A stretch of 64,000 bases of DNA from Bacteroidia bacterium (GCA_030426765.1 JAUHXV010000003.1:59239-123238), one strand, 5' to 3'; counted from the first letter of the stretch, positions 1-8,529 are shown. Notes: generated by a model not told the origin, from the sequence alone. Numbers and translations are program-made.

Positions 1-1242
1 AAAATTACTCTCTATACCTCCTGCCGGTAATGATTCGTTTCCAACAAAAAGATCAAGCCAGCCGTCTCCATCGAAATCTGCCCAAACCGCATTTTGTGTG
101 GGTCGTTTCGTGTACAAACCTGCTTCCAGTGTAACATCGGTAAACGTATTGTCTCCATTATTTTTCAAAAGCGAATTGGGTATTTTTCCCTGGTCATTAA
201 ACCAGGCACCTCGCAATATCAGGATGTCGACAAACCCATCATTGTTGTAGTCTGCATGGCGAATGTTCAGACCGCCCGTCACCCCTTTTAACCCGGCCCG
301 GATTGTCCAATCATCAAAGCCGCCTGCTCCATTGTTTCGGAAGTATTGAATCTGATCATTAAATCCCCATGACGAAGCTATAATGTCCAGTAAGCCGTCA
401 TTGTCAAAATCTTCTACGGCAACACCTCCGGCCAGACCACGCGTATCCACTTGCAGGGATGAGGCGATATCGGGAAATTTAGAAAACGGGACATCAGACG
501 AAAAATAGCCTTTGGGCAATTGCATAGAAGCGGGAACACCGTCAGGGTATTTTCCAAGTGTCATCGCAGCGATATTCAGCAGCACTTTTGACGTCAGATC
601 GTCCGGACTTTCTTTTAGTATTTCCTGGTAAAGTGTAAGGGCCATTTCCGAACCCGCTGTTTTGGTATGCTGGCCATCCCCTTCAATCGGTACGATACAG
701 GAAGCGGAAGTGTGGTTCAGGATGCAGTTTTCCTGTTCACCCAATCTCAGCGCGCTGAGGGCGAGCAGCTTTTTCATTTCGAGCATGGTCTGTTCTTTGC
801 CCGGAATGGTCATCGGGGCAGCCATGGCGAGCACCTGTTCGAATACCTGAATGGCTGTTTCTGTATTTCCCGCTTTCAGCTCTTCAAAACCATACATCAC
901 CAGAAAATTGAGTTTGTTCAGGCCATCTAAGGATGCTGCGCGGTCCTTATACATTTTCGCTCTTTCATTGGAGAGAAAGACAGTCACTTTCATGGGGTCG
1001 ACTTTCGATTGCGCGGCTTTTACGCTATCGATCATCGCCAGCGTTTGTCCTGAGGGTTGATTGGAGAGGGAATGCTCATGGCTTACCCTGTTGTGTTTTT
1101 CCTGATGATCTTCCTGACACCCGACCGCTGCAAGGGAAACAATCATCCACATCAAGAGACATGAATAATTGAACCGGTCTCGTCGCAAAGTGGAAAAAAG
1201 TAAAATTGACTTTCGATGATCACTGAAATGGGCTTCGGACAT
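1..1242 (-). CDS. CRTAC1-type FG-GAP/VCBS repeat lipoprotein, 5' part (C-terminus outside window)
   Basis: The open frame on the minus strand is unbroken from 1242 to the left edge, so only the N-terminal part is visible. Starting from the ATG at 1242 the protein has a basic n-region, a hydrophobic stretch and a lipobox ending in AAVGC, which fits a lipoprotein signal; a shorter start at 1152 would leave a poor signal. A helical TPR-like segment follows, then the motif ENCILNHTSASCIVPIEG that precedes FG-GAP repeats in CRTAC1/ASPIC-UnbV proteins, then FG-GAP repeats of the form DFDNDGLLDI, DYNNDGFVDI and DFDGDGWLDL, whose aspartates probably bind calcium. The protein is probably an outer-membrane or surface-attached beta-propeller. 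The substrate is unknown. It is divergent from the nos operon. Confidence 0.85.
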   Translation of the reverse strand, partial: MSEAHFSDHRKSILLFSTLRRDRFNYSCLLMWMIVSLAAVGCQEDHQEKHNRVSHEHSLSNQPSGQTLAMIDSVKAAQSKVDPMKVTVFLSNERAKMYKDRAASLDGLNKLNFLVMYGFEELKAGNTETAIQVFEQVLAMAAPMTIPGKEQTMLEMKKLLALSALRLGEQENCILNHTSASCIVPIEGDGQHTKTAGSEMALTLYQEILKESPDDLTSKVLLNIAAMTLGKYPDGVPASMQLPKGYFSSDVPFSKFPDIASSLQVDTRGLAGGVAVEDFDNDGLLDIIASSWGFNDQIQYFRNNGAGGFDDWTIRAGLKGVTGGLNIRHADYNNDGFVDILILRGAWFNDQGKIPNSLLKNNGDNTFTDVTLEAGLYTKRPTQNAVWADFDGDGWLDLFVGNESLPAGGIESNF

Positions 1243-1413
1243 TGGGTAAAGGTACTATCCATTTGCATAAAGCCTGAGCACCGGATTTGTCCGCATGCAT
1301 TAAGGCAGACATCGCAAGTTGCGTCTCGAAAGCCCGCTGAATTACGTACAAACAGAGATTTACTCGATAGACATCTGTTAAATCGTATCCTTTAATTAGG
1401 ATCACCTCAGATC

Positions 1414-1427
1414 ATGACCGGGATCAT
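1414..1427 (+). promoter_or_regulatory. Crp/Fnr-like box of the nos operon
   Basis: The sequence reads ATGAC-CGGG-ATCAT, which matches 7 of 10 positions of the Fnr/Dnr half-sites TTGAT-N4-ATCAA with the right N4 spacing. Its centre (1420.5) is 36.5 bp upstream of the last G of the -7 element at 1450-1457, so it would lie near -42 from the start of transcription, the usual place of a class II activator site. No clear -33 TTTG is present, which fits activator dependence. An almost identical box with identical spacing precedes the fasciclin gene. Confidence 0.55.
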
Positions 1428-1449
1428 CAAATTCAGGATTATTCACGGA

Positions 1450-1457
1450 TATTTTTG
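1450..1457 (+). promoter_or_regulatory. -7 promoter element of the nos operon
   Basis: TATTTTTG is a full match to the Bacteroidota -7 consensus TAnnTTTG. It lies 18 bp upstream of the first ATG of the operon (1476). The expected transcription start is about 1463. Confidence 0.6.
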
Positions 1458-1475
1458 TCTTAAAATCATATACAT

Positions 1476-1961
1476 ATGGAAAAAGTACTAATTGCATTGC
1501 TATTGATGGTAATGGTTTCCGCTTGCGGAGGCGGCGGTGAAACCAAAGAGGAAAAAGGGTCAAATCCCTATTCCACCACTGAAAAAAACGATAAAGGAAA
1601 TCCTGAGTATGACCCGAACCGAGGGGAAGGAAAGTGGACGGCTGAAAATATTGGGGTGACTGATGCGTTGGATGCGGCTAAGGCGGAATCCGGACAAAAG
1701 ATTACTGAAGTGAAATGTTCCTCCTGTCACAAAATGACAGAAGAGCGTCTGGTGGGTCCCGGATGGGCTGGAGTAACCAAGCGAAGAACAGGTGAGTGGA
1801 TTATGAATTTTATTTCTGATCCTGACCCGATGATCGAGAAAGATCCTGTTGTACAGGCTCAGTTAGAACTGTGTTTGGTGCGCATGCCAAATCAAAATCT
1901 TTCTGATGCAGAGGCGAGAGATATCTATGAATATATGCGCAAAAACGACGGCGTTAATTAA
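1476..1961 (+). CDS. c-type cytochrome lipoprotein of the nos operon
   Basis: The 161-residue protein starts with a lipoprotein signal (lipobox VSAC, lipidated Cys17), followed by a Gly/Lys/Glu-rich linker. A single class I cytochrome c domain carries the heme motif CSSCH (residues 81-85), and the methionine of VRMPN near residue 138 is the likely sixth ligand. It is the first gene of the nos operon, 17 bp before nosZ. Clade II nos clusters commonly carry such monoheme cytochromes. The inferred role is electron delivery from the quinol/cytochrome chain to the CuA site of NosZ in the periplasm. Confidence 0.88.
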   Translation: MEKVLIALLLMVMVSACGGGGETKEEKGSNPYSTTEKNDKGNPEYDPNRGEGKWTAENIGVTDALDAAKAESGQKITEVKCSSCHKMTEERLVGPGWAGVTKRRTGEWIMNFISDPDPMIEKDPVVQAQLELCLVRMPNQNLSDAEARDIYEYMRKNDGVN

Positions 1962-1978
1962 ATCAACTAAAAAGCAAT

Positions 1979-3961
1979 ATGAAAAAGCAACTTCAGTTTG
2001 GCTTGCTGCTCACCGCCCTGGTGACATTGGGTCTGGTAGCGTGCAAACCAAAAAACATGACATCTGCCGTCACCGGTGATGCGGCTTCAAAAGCATTTGT
2101 TCCCCCGGGACAGTATGATGAATTTTACAATTTTGTGAGTGGTGGTTTCAGCGGTCAGTTATCCGTCTATGGTCTGCCTAGCGGACGACTCTTCAGAGTG
2201 ATTCCTGTTTTTTCGGTCGATCCGGAGAAAGGCTGGGGGTATAGTGAAGAAACCAAACCCATGCTCAATACATCCCATGGTTTTGTGCCCTGGGACGACC
2301 TCCACCATCCTGAATTGTCTCAAACCGATGGAAAGGTAGATGGTCGTTGGATTTTTGGCAACGGCAATAATACCCCACGTGTCGCCCGCATCGATTTGAC
2401 AACCTTCCGTACGGCAGAGATCATCGAGCTGCCGAATAGTGCGGGTAACCACTCTTCTCCATTTATCACGCAAAACACGGAGTACGTAGTCGCGGGTACG
2501 AGATTCAGTGTGCCACCGGAATACGTTAATATGGACGTGCCGATTGATTCCTACAAAGAAAACTTTAAAGGGCACCTCAGTTTTATCTCTGTAGACAAAG
2601 AATCCGGCGAGATGGACATTGCATTCCAGATCAAAACACCAGGTGTCAACTTTGACCTGAGTCACGCAGGAAAAGGTCCTTCTCACGGATGGTTCTTTTT
2701 CTCATGCTACAATACAGAGCAAGCCAACACCCTGCTTGAAGTAAATGCTTCTCAGCGCGACAAGGATTTTATCCTGGCCGTCAACTGGAAGAAAGCTGAA
2801 GAGTATGTTGCAGCCGGTAAGGGAAAGAAAGTTCCGGTGAAATATGCACATAACGTTTGGCATGAAGAGACACACTCTGCCACTTCAGAAATCAAAACTG
2901 AAGTTGTCGTTCTCGACTACCAGGATTTTGATGATCTGTGTTACATGATCCCTTGTCCGAAATCTCCGCACGGATGTGATGTGGATCCTACCGGACAATA
3001 TATCATTGGAAGTGGAAAGCTTGCCGCTTTGATTCCTGTCTTTAGTTTTGAAAAAATGCAGACAGCGATCGCCAATGGTGATTTTGATGGCGATTACTAC
3101 GGCATCGACGTACTGAAATATGAGACCGTATTGCACGGCGAGGTAAAGCGTCCGGGTCTCGGGCCTTTGCATACCGAGTTTGATGCCAATGGCAATGCAT
3201 ATACCTCGATGTTTGTATCCTCAGAAGTGGTGAAATGGAATATCGAAAGTCTGGAAGTCCTTGATCGGGCCCCTACGTATTACTCTGTTGGCCACCTTTG
3301 TGTGCCGGGAGGAGATAGCCGGAGTCCATTCGGAAAATACCTGATCGCGTATAATAAGATCACTAAGGATCGATACCTGCCTACAGGTCCTGAGTTATGC
3401 CACAGTGCTCAGCTCTATGATATCAGTGGAGATAAGATCCAGTTGATCCTTGACTTTCCGACGATTGGGGAGCCCCATTATGCACAGGCTGCTCCGGCGG
3501 ATTTGATCGCGCCGAACTCGGTCAAGATTTTCCCGATCGAAGAAAACAAGCACAGTCATGCTGCTCTGGGTGAAAAGGATACGAAAGTTGTGCGTGAAGG
3601 GAAGGAGGTGCATGTATACATGACGGCCATTCGTTCTCACCTTGCCCCAGACAATATTGAAGGTATCAAAGTGGGCGATGAGGTGTATTTCCATGTGACC
3701 AACCTTGAACAAGACTGGGATGTACCTCATGGTTTTGCCATCATCGGTGCGGATAATGCAGAATTGCTCATCATGCCGGGTGAAACACAGACCCTGAAAT
3801 GGGAGGCTAACAATGTGGGTATTTTCCCGATGTATTGCACTGACTTCTGTAGTGCCCTGCACCAGGAGATGTCAGGATATGTGCGCGTATCGCCGGCCAA
3901 TAGTAATGTGCCATTGCGATACGGCGTAGGGGAAACAGCGCCCGTGAGCGGAGAACTATAA
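1979..3961 (+). CDS. nosZ: nitrous-oxide reductase, clade II, predicted lipoprotein
   Basis: This enzyme reduces N2O to N2 in the periplasm, the last step of denitrification. The 660-residue protein has an N-terminal seven-bladed propeller with the CuZ histidines visible in DLHHPE, GNHSSP, DLSHAGKGPSHGW, KSPHGCDVD, PLHTEFD and EPHYAQ. The C-terminal cupredoxin domain carries the CuA ligands Cys620, Cys624, His628 and Met631 in YCTDFCSALHQEM. The signal is of Sec type and ends in LGLVAC, so it has a lipobox instead of the twin-arginine signal of clade I. There is no nosR in the cluster, again as in clade II. It is followed by an intrinsic terminator at 3987-4033 within the operon. Confidence 0.97.
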   Translation: MKKQLQFGLLLTALVTLGLVACKPKNMTSAVTGDAASKAFVPPGQYDEFYNFVSGGFSGQLSVYGLPSGRLFRVIPVFSVDPEKGWGYSEETKPMLNTSHGFVPWDDLHHPELSQTDGKVDGRWIFGNGNNTPRVARIDLTTFRTAEIIELPNSAGNHSSPFITQNTEYVVAGTRFSVPPEYVNMDVPIDSYKENFKGHLSFISVDKESGEMDIAFQIKTPGVNFDLSHAGKGPSHGWFFFSCYNTEQANTLLEVNASQRDKDFILAVNWKKAEEYVAAGKGKKVPVKYAHNVWHEETHSATSEIKTEVVVLDYQDFDDLCYMIPCPKSPHGCDVDPTGQYIIGSGKLAALIPVFSFEKMQTAIANGDFDGDYYGIDVLKYETVLHGEVKRPGLGPLHTEFDANGNAYTSMFVSSEVVKWNIESLEVLDRAPTYYSVGHLCVPGGDSRSPFGKYLIAYNKITKDRYLPTGPELCHSAQLYDISGDKIQLILDFPTIGEPHYAQAAPADLIAPNSVKIFPIEENKHSHAALGEKDTKVVREGKEVHVYMTAIRSHLAPDNIEGIKVGDEVYFHVTNLEQDWDVPHGFAIIGADNAELLIMPGETQTLKWEANNVGIFPMYCTDFCSALHQEMSGYVRVSPANSNVPLRYGVGETAPVSGEL

Positions 3962-3986
3962 CGCCTCCGCTTCATACTAAATACCT

Positions 3987-4033
3987 TGAGGGGTACAAAC
4001 GTAATCATACACCGATGTGCCCCTCATTTTTTT
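3987..4033 (+). terminator. intrinsic terminator or attenuator between nosZ and the nosL fusion
   Basis: TGAGGGGTACA (3987-3997) pairs with TGTGCCCCTCA (4016-4026) over 11 bp with one G-U pair and an 18-nt loop. Seven T residues (4027-4033) follow directly. It ends 12 bp before the next ATG (4046). Because the nos genes continue in the same direction, it probably works as a partial terminator that lowers expression of nosL-nosDFY relative to nosZ. Confidence 0.75.
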
Positions 4034-4045
4034 AAATGATGAATC

Positions 4046-5065
4046 ATGGCTTCAGAAGGAAAAATTTCCAACCTCTCCAAAGGATTATTGATATTCGCAG
4101 CGTTGCTGTTTATCGGCACCATCTTTTTGCCATTCTGGAAAATCGACCTCATAGCACCTCAGTATCCGGAAGGACTTGCCCTGCTGATCTATGCCAATGG
4201 GCTGGCCGGTGACGTAGAAATTATCAACGGGCTTAACCACTATATCGGCATGGCCACCCTCCATACTGAGGACTTTATTGAGTTTTCGATCCTTAGATAT
4301 ATCCTGATCTTTTTTGTGCTCTTTATTCTGGTCACAGCTACCATCGGGAAAAAGCGACTTGTGTATATGCTTTTCGGAGCGTTTCTAACCTTTGGCCTGA
4401 TCGCCTTGGCGGACTTTTATCGATGGAACTACAATTACGGCCACAATCTCGATCCGGCGGCCGCTATTAAGGTGCCGGGGATGTCTTACCAGCCACCCAT
4501 TTTTGGGTATAAGCAACTCCTTAACTTCGGTGCATATTCCATGCCTTCGAGTGGCGGTCTTTTGTTTATCGCCACGGGACTCATTATTTTGCTGGTGGTT
4601 TTATACGAACGAAACGTGTTGCAAAAGTTGTTTAAACGTAAAAAGCAAGTGATTGCGATTTTGATCCCTGTAATGCTGCTGCTGATGGCTTGCGGAACAA
4701 AAGGGCCACGTCCATTGGTGATCAATGAAGATATGTGTGCGTATTGCAAAATGACGATTACTGAACCACCTTTTGCCGCACAGCTCACTACAGTTCAGGG
4801 TCGTCACTATCTCTTTGATGATATCTCCTGTATGGCGGGATTTGCAAAAGAAAATCAGGTGATGAAATTTGACAAGTTTTATGTGAGCGATGTCTGCAAT
4901 GCCACCGAGTTTATCAATGTGGAATCAGCGACCTTTCTGCACAGTGAAGCATTTCGAAGTCCTATGGGCGGCAATATCGGAGGTTTTGCCAACGCGGACA
5001 GCGCAGCAGTCTATAAGGAGAAATATAATGCGGTCGCTACATCCTGGGCCGAACTGATTAAGTAA
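4046..5065 (+). CDS. nosL: polytopic membrane domain fused to NosL copper chaperone
   Basis: Residues 1-200 form an integral membrane domain with about four hydrophobic helices (around 13-30, 84-100, 106-123 and 170-187). Residues 203-339 are a complete NosL: a hydrophobic segment ending in LLLMAC (Cys216) that looks like a former lipoprotein signal, then the copper-binding motif CAYCKM (Cys231, Cys234, Met236) and a second CMAGF motif. NosL delivers copper to apo-NosZ. I see one uninterrupted frame, so this looks like a fusion of two proteins often encoded separately. The lipobox-like segment may now serve as a transmembrane anchor or may still be cut. nosD follows after 10 bp. Confidence 0.85.
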   Translation: MASEGKISNLSKGLLIFAALLFIGTIFLPFWKIDLIAPQYPEGLALLIYANGLAGDVEIINGLNHYIGMATLHTEDFIEFSILRYILIFFVLFILVTATIGKKRLVYMLFGAFLTFGLIALADFYRWNYNYGHNLDPAAAIKVPGMSYQPPIFGYKQLLNFGAYSMPSSGGLLFIATGLIILLVVLYERNVLQKLFKRKKQVIAILIPVMLLLMACGTKGPRPLVINEDMCAYCKMTITEPPFAAQLTTVQGRHYLFDDISCMAGFAKENQVMKFDKFYVSDVCNATEFINVESATFLHSEAFRSPMGGNIGGFANADSAAVYKEKYNAVATSWAELIK

Positions 5066-5075
5066 TCTCGTTTTT

Positions 5076-6335
5076 ATGCCTGTTGGCCTGAATGTAATAT
5101 CAGTTGTATCCTGGCTTGTCTGCGTTTTGCTGATGACCGGGCCAAAAGGGTATGGCAATGTCTGCCATGTAGGCAGCGGGTATGCGTATTCTTCTGTTAA
5201 AGCTGCCATCGAAGCTGCTCAAAAAGGTGACACCATCTATGTGCATGGAGGAACCTATCAGGAAGGAAATATCCTGATCGACAAACGACTTGCCCTGATC
5301 GGACTGGAGCTACCTGTTCTGGACGGACAGAAGAAATATGAGATTGTATCCATTAAAGCGGATTCTGTTTTGTTAACCGGATTCCGCATCCAACATTCAG
5401 GACGCGCTTCACTAGATGATCCCGGCGGTATTAAAGTGTATGACAGCAAGCATGTACACATCATCAACAATCACCTGTATGACAATTTTTTCGGTATATA
5501 CCTGCAGTATAGCCAGCAATGTATAGTGAAAGACAATATCCTCGAAGCATTTGGTCAGGAAGAGCAGGAGATTGGTAATGGCATTCACTGTTGGAAAAGT
5601 GAAGACCTGCAGATCATAGGAAATACCATCACCGGCCATCGGGATGGTATTTATTTTGAGTTTGTCTATCGATCAGTTGTTTGGAGAAATATCTCTTCCG
5701 ATAACCTCCGCTATGGTCTTCATTTTATGTTTTCACATGACGACGCGTACATTACGAATATATTCAGGAACAACGGCGCCGGTGTGGCGGTCATGTTTAC
5801 GAAGAATGTGAAGATGTTTAACAACACTTTCGAGGATAACTGGGGCGATGCCGCTACGGGTTTGCTCTTGAAAGAAATTTCCGACAGCTACTTGTTTAAC
5901 AATCGGTTTTTGCGCAACACCAGCGGAGTGTATATGGAGGGGACTAATCGGATTCGGGTAGAGAAAAACGTATTCAGATCCAATGGATGGGGAATGAAAA
6001 TTCAGGCAAGCTGCGCTGACAATGAAATCCTGCACAACAATTTTATCGGCAACACATTCGATATCGGAACCAATGGTTCGCTGGTGCTCAACTCGTTTGA
6101 CGGCAACTACTGGGACAAATATGAAGGGTATGACCTGAACAAGGATCAGGTTGGTGACGTGCCCTATCGTCCCTTAAGTGTCTTTTCGGTCATCGTGGAG
6201 CAGAATCCACCCGCGATGCTTTTGTACAGAAGCTTTATCGTTACTTTACTGGACCGTTCAGAACGTATCATTCCGACGCTCACGCCGGACAATTTTATTG
6301 ACAACATGCCTAAAATGTCTGCATTTCCCTTATGA
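5076..6335 (+). CDS. nosD: NosD, periplasmic copper-processing beta-helix protein
   Basis: The 419-residue protein begins with a signal-like hydrophobic stretch (residues 5-20), followed by the CASH/parallel beta-helix fold seen as many N-x-hydrophobic repeats (for example NNHLYDNFFGIYLQ and NNRFLRNTSGVYME). NosD acts in the periplasm with the NosFY ABC transporter in assembly of the CuZ centre of NosZ. The C-terminus has a short hydrophobic region before the overlap with nosF. The stop codon overlaps the nosF start by 4 bp (ATGA), which indicates translational coupling. Confidence 0.93.
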   Translation: MPVGLNVISVVSWLVCVLLMTGPKGYGNVCHVGSGYAYSSVKAAIEAAQKGDTIYVHGGTYQEGNILIDKRLALIGLELPVLDGQKKYEIVSIKADSVLLTGFRIQHSGRASLDDPGGIKVYDSKHVHIINNHLYDNFFGIYLQYSQQCIVKDNILEAFGQEEQEIGNGIHCWKSEDLQIIGNTITGHRDGIYFEFVYRSVVWRNISSDNLRYGLHFMFSHDDAYITNIFRNNGAGVAVMFTKNVKMFNNTFEDNWGDAATGLLLKEISDSYLFNNRFLRNTSGVYMEGTNRIRVEKNVFRSNGWGMKIQASCADNEILHNNFIGNTFDIGTNGSLVLNSFDGNYWDKYEGYDLNKDQVGDVPYRPLSVFSVIVEQNPPAMLLYRSFIVTLLDRSERIIPTLTPDNFIDNMPKMSAFPL

Positions 6336-7042
6336 TTGAGATACAAAACGTTTCGAAAAACTTTGGCAAGTTGGAGGTGCTGAAGCACATTGATCTTACC
6401 TGCGAAGCAGGACAGTGCATTGCCCTGATCGGACCGAACGGATGTGGGAAGACGACTCTGATCAAATGCATTCTCGGAATGGTCATACCAACAGAAGGAA
6501 ATATTCGATTTAAGGGAAAAGATATTTCGAATGACTATGCCTATCGCCATGACATCGGGTATATGCCTCAGGTCGGACGCTATCCGGACAATATGACCAT
6601 CGGCCAGGTATTTGATATGATCCGGGATATACGATCTGTGAAAGAGACCCTCGATGAGGAACTAGTAGAAAAGTTTGCGTTAAGGGATATGCGTGAGAAA
6701 AAAATGCGCACACTCTCCGGAGGTACCGTCCAAAAGGTGAGTGCATCCTTGTCTTTTTTATTTACACCTGAAGTGCTGATCCTGGATGAACCAACCGCCG
6801 GTCTTGACCCGCTGGCCAGTGAAATTTTGAAAGAGAAAATCATCCGGGAAAAGGGAAAAGGAAAGCTGGTTTTGATCACCTCCCACCTGCTGAGCGAATT
6901 AGATGACCTCGTGACACATATCATTATGATGCAGGAAGGAGAAATTCGATTTTTCATGCCGGTCACTGAATTGAAAAATGCCACGCACACGGATAGTCTG
7001 GCCAAAGCGATTACGCATATCTTAAAGCGGGATGATGTTTAA
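6332..7042 (+). CDS. nosF: NosF, ABC transporter ATPase for NosZ maturation
   Basis: The 236-residue protein is a single ABC ATPase domain with Walker A GPNGCGKTT (residues 34-42), signature LSGGTVQK, Walker B VLILDEPTAGLD and a switch histidine in ITSHLL. It powers the NosY permease, and the pair works with NosD in sulfur/copper handling for the CuZ site. It overlaps nosD by 4 bp and nosY by 11 bp, so the three proteins are probably made in fixed ratio. Confidence 0.94.
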   Translation: MIEIQNVSKNFGKLEVLKHIDLTCEAGQCIALIGPNGCGKTTLIKCILGMVIPTEGNIRFKGKDISNDYAYRHDIGYMPQVGRYPDNMTIGQVFDMIRDIRSVKETLDEELVEKFALRDMREKKMRTLSGGTVQKVSASLSFLFTPEVLILDEPTAGLDPLASEILKEKIIREKGKGKLVLITSHLLSELDDLVTHIIMMQEGEIRFFMPVTELKNATHTDSLAKAITHILKRDDV

Positions 7043-7805
7043 TAAGATTCAGAAATTTATTTTTTCGGATATCCTCAATAATAGGATCATTCTGGCTTAC
7101 ACACTACTGCTGGCTGTTTTGTCATGGAGTGTGTTTAATATTGAAGATGATGGCAATAAAGGAGTGCTCACGCTGTTGAATATTATTCTACTCACAACGC
7201 CTCTCGTCAGCATCATTTTTACAGCCATCTATTTGTACAATAGTGCTGAATTTATCGAACTGCTACTGAGTCAGCCTGTCAATCGCGGGAAGATCTGGAC
7301 CGGTTTATTTCTCGGACTGTTGTCTTCACTTGTGTTTGCCTTTCTGCTGGGTGCAGGTATTCCGATCATCATCTATGTCAGAGGTAGCATCGGACTCATT
7401 CTGTTAGGCACCGGGCTGATGATCACAGCGATTTTTGTTTCCCTGGGCTTTTTGTGTACCATTCTGACCAGAGATAAGGCTCGTGGGATTGGTATCTCCA
7501 TCCTGCTCTGGCTCTTTTTTAGCCTGTTGTTTGATGGCCTTGTGCTATTCCTTTTATTCCAGTTTGCAGAATATCCGATTGAACATGCTATGGTGGGTGT
7601 GACAGCCCTCAACCCGATTGATCTCGCACGGATATTCATTATCCTCCAGCTTGATGTCTCCGCGATGCTGGGGTATACAGGAGCGATCTTTAAAGACTTC
7701 TTTGGCACAGGGCTGGGTGCTGCCATCGGGTTCCTTCTCCTTTGCCTTTGGGTGATGATTCCTTTCCTCATATCGAGAAGGATGTTTATCCGCAAGGATT
7801 TATAA
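7032..7805 (+). CDS. nosY: NosY, ABC transporter permease for NosZ maturation
   Basis: The 257-residue protein has about six transmembrane helices and the ABC-2 type permease layout of NosY. It follows nosF with an 11-bp overlap; a second in-frame ATG at 7035 is equally possible. It would form the membrane part of NosDFY. The operon ends here: a strong hairpin lies about 40 bp downstream. Confidence 0.92.
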   Translation: MMFNKIQKFIFSDILNNRIILAYTLLLAVLSWSVFNIEDDGNKGVLTLLNIILLTTPLVSIIFTAIYLYNSAEFIELLLSQPVNRGKIWTGLFLGLLSSLVFAFLLGAGIPIIIYVRGSIGLILLGTGLMITAIFVSLGFLCTILTRDKARGIGISILLWLFFSLLFDGLVLFLLFQFAEYPIEHAMVGVTALNPIDLARIFIILQLDVSAMLGYTGAIFKDFFGTGLGAAIGFLLLCLWVMIPFLISRRMFIRKDL

Positions 7806-7845
7806 CCTCTTTATGTTAGCCCGAATTTACTATTTGGGTCAACTA

Positions 7846-7884
7846 AAAAAAGCCGGACGTCTATGCCCGGCTTTCCTCTTTTTA
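7846..7884. terminator. bidirectional intrinsic terminator between nosY and the fasciclin gene
   Basis: AAAGCCGG (7849-7856) pairs with CCGGCTTT (7867-7874) around a 10-nt loop. A run of A residues precedes it and CCTCTTTTT follows, so it can terminate both convergent units. Confidence 0.8.
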
Positions 7885-7924
7885 TATGGATAAAGAATAC
7901 TAAATCCCGTGAGATTTACGCTGT

Positions 7925-8482
7925 TTATTCCGGTGGTAAGAGTACATCATCAATGACGTAGACAACGCCGTTTGAAGCAGGTACTGTTGCCAGGATTTTA
8001 GATCCATTGACAAAGTATTCACCGTCTTTGATGGTGATCTCCACATCTTTCAGGTTGACTTGATTTAGCTTCTGCCCGTCTTTCATGTTTTCCGTTTTGA
8101 TCACCCCGACATATACGTGGTACTCCAGAATGTTGGCCAGATCATCCACGGCTTCGGGTTTTAAGAGTCCCTCAACCGTACCTTCCGGTAGTTTGTCAAA
8201 CGCATTGTTTGTCGGAGCAAATACGGTAAACGGACCGGCATTAGCCAGTACATCTACATAATTAGCCGCCTGTACCGCCGCAACTAACGTTGTATGGTCT
8301 TTACTACCTACGGCTACCTTTACGATATCGTTGTCCGAAACATCGTCTACTACACCGGATTGTCCCGTGAGTTCAGTGGCATTATCGGCTGCCTGCGCAG
8401 TGTCTTGATTTTGTCCGGATGATTGACACCCGATGAACGCTGTCACCAGTATCAAAACCATCCAATAAGTTAGTTTATGCAT
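7925..8482 (-). CDS. fasciclin (FAS1) domain lipoprotein
   Basis: The start is set at the ATG at 8482, because the protein then begins with a clean lipoprotein signal (lipobox TAFIGC, Cys19). Upstream codons to 8515 are probably leader. One FAS1 domain follows: TLVAAVQAANYVDVLANAGPFTVFAPTNNAFDKLPEGTVEGLL and a conserved C-terminal NGVVYVIDDVLLPPE. FAS1 lipoproteins mediate adhesion or ligand binding at the envelope. It is convergent with the nos operon. A Crp/Fnr-like box at 8530-8543 matches the one in front of nos, so it may be induced under the same low-oxygen conditions. Confidence 0.9.
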   Translation of the reverse strand: MHKLTYWMVLILVTAFIGCQSSGQNQDTAQAADNATELTGQSGVVDDVSDNDIVKVAVGSKDHTTLVAAVQAANYVDVLANAGPFTVFAPTNNAFDKLPEGTVEGLLKPEAVDDLANILEYHVYVGVIKTENMKDGQKLNQVNLKDVEITIKDGEYFVNGSKILATVPASNGVVYVIDDVLLPPE

Positions 8483-8499
8483 AATAGTTGATTTGGTAT

Positions 8500-8507
8500 C
8501 AAAGTAA
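8500..8507 (-). promoter_or_regulatory. -7 promoter element of the fasciclin gene
   Basis: On the minus strand the sequence is TTACTTTG, 7 of 8 positions of TAnnTTTG. It ends 17 bp before the ATG at 8482. Confidence 0.4.
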
Positions 8508-8529
8508 ATACTCACCTTTTTTTTTACCG

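Noticed and set aside
94..1172. Five small plus-strand frames near the left edge
   Set aside because: They are antisense to the continuous FG-GAP lipoprotein frame on the minus strand, which has clear family motifs.
1220..1405. 61-residue minus-strand frame upstream of the nos operon
   Set aside because: No family features, and it covers the expected divergent promoter region.
3395..3862. 155-residue minus-strand frame within nosZ
   Set aside because: Antisense shadow of a gene with strong conserved motifs.
5131..5145. Fnr-like ATGAC-CGGG sequence at the start of nosD
   Set aside because: The second half-site is missing (CCAAA) and it lies within the coding region.
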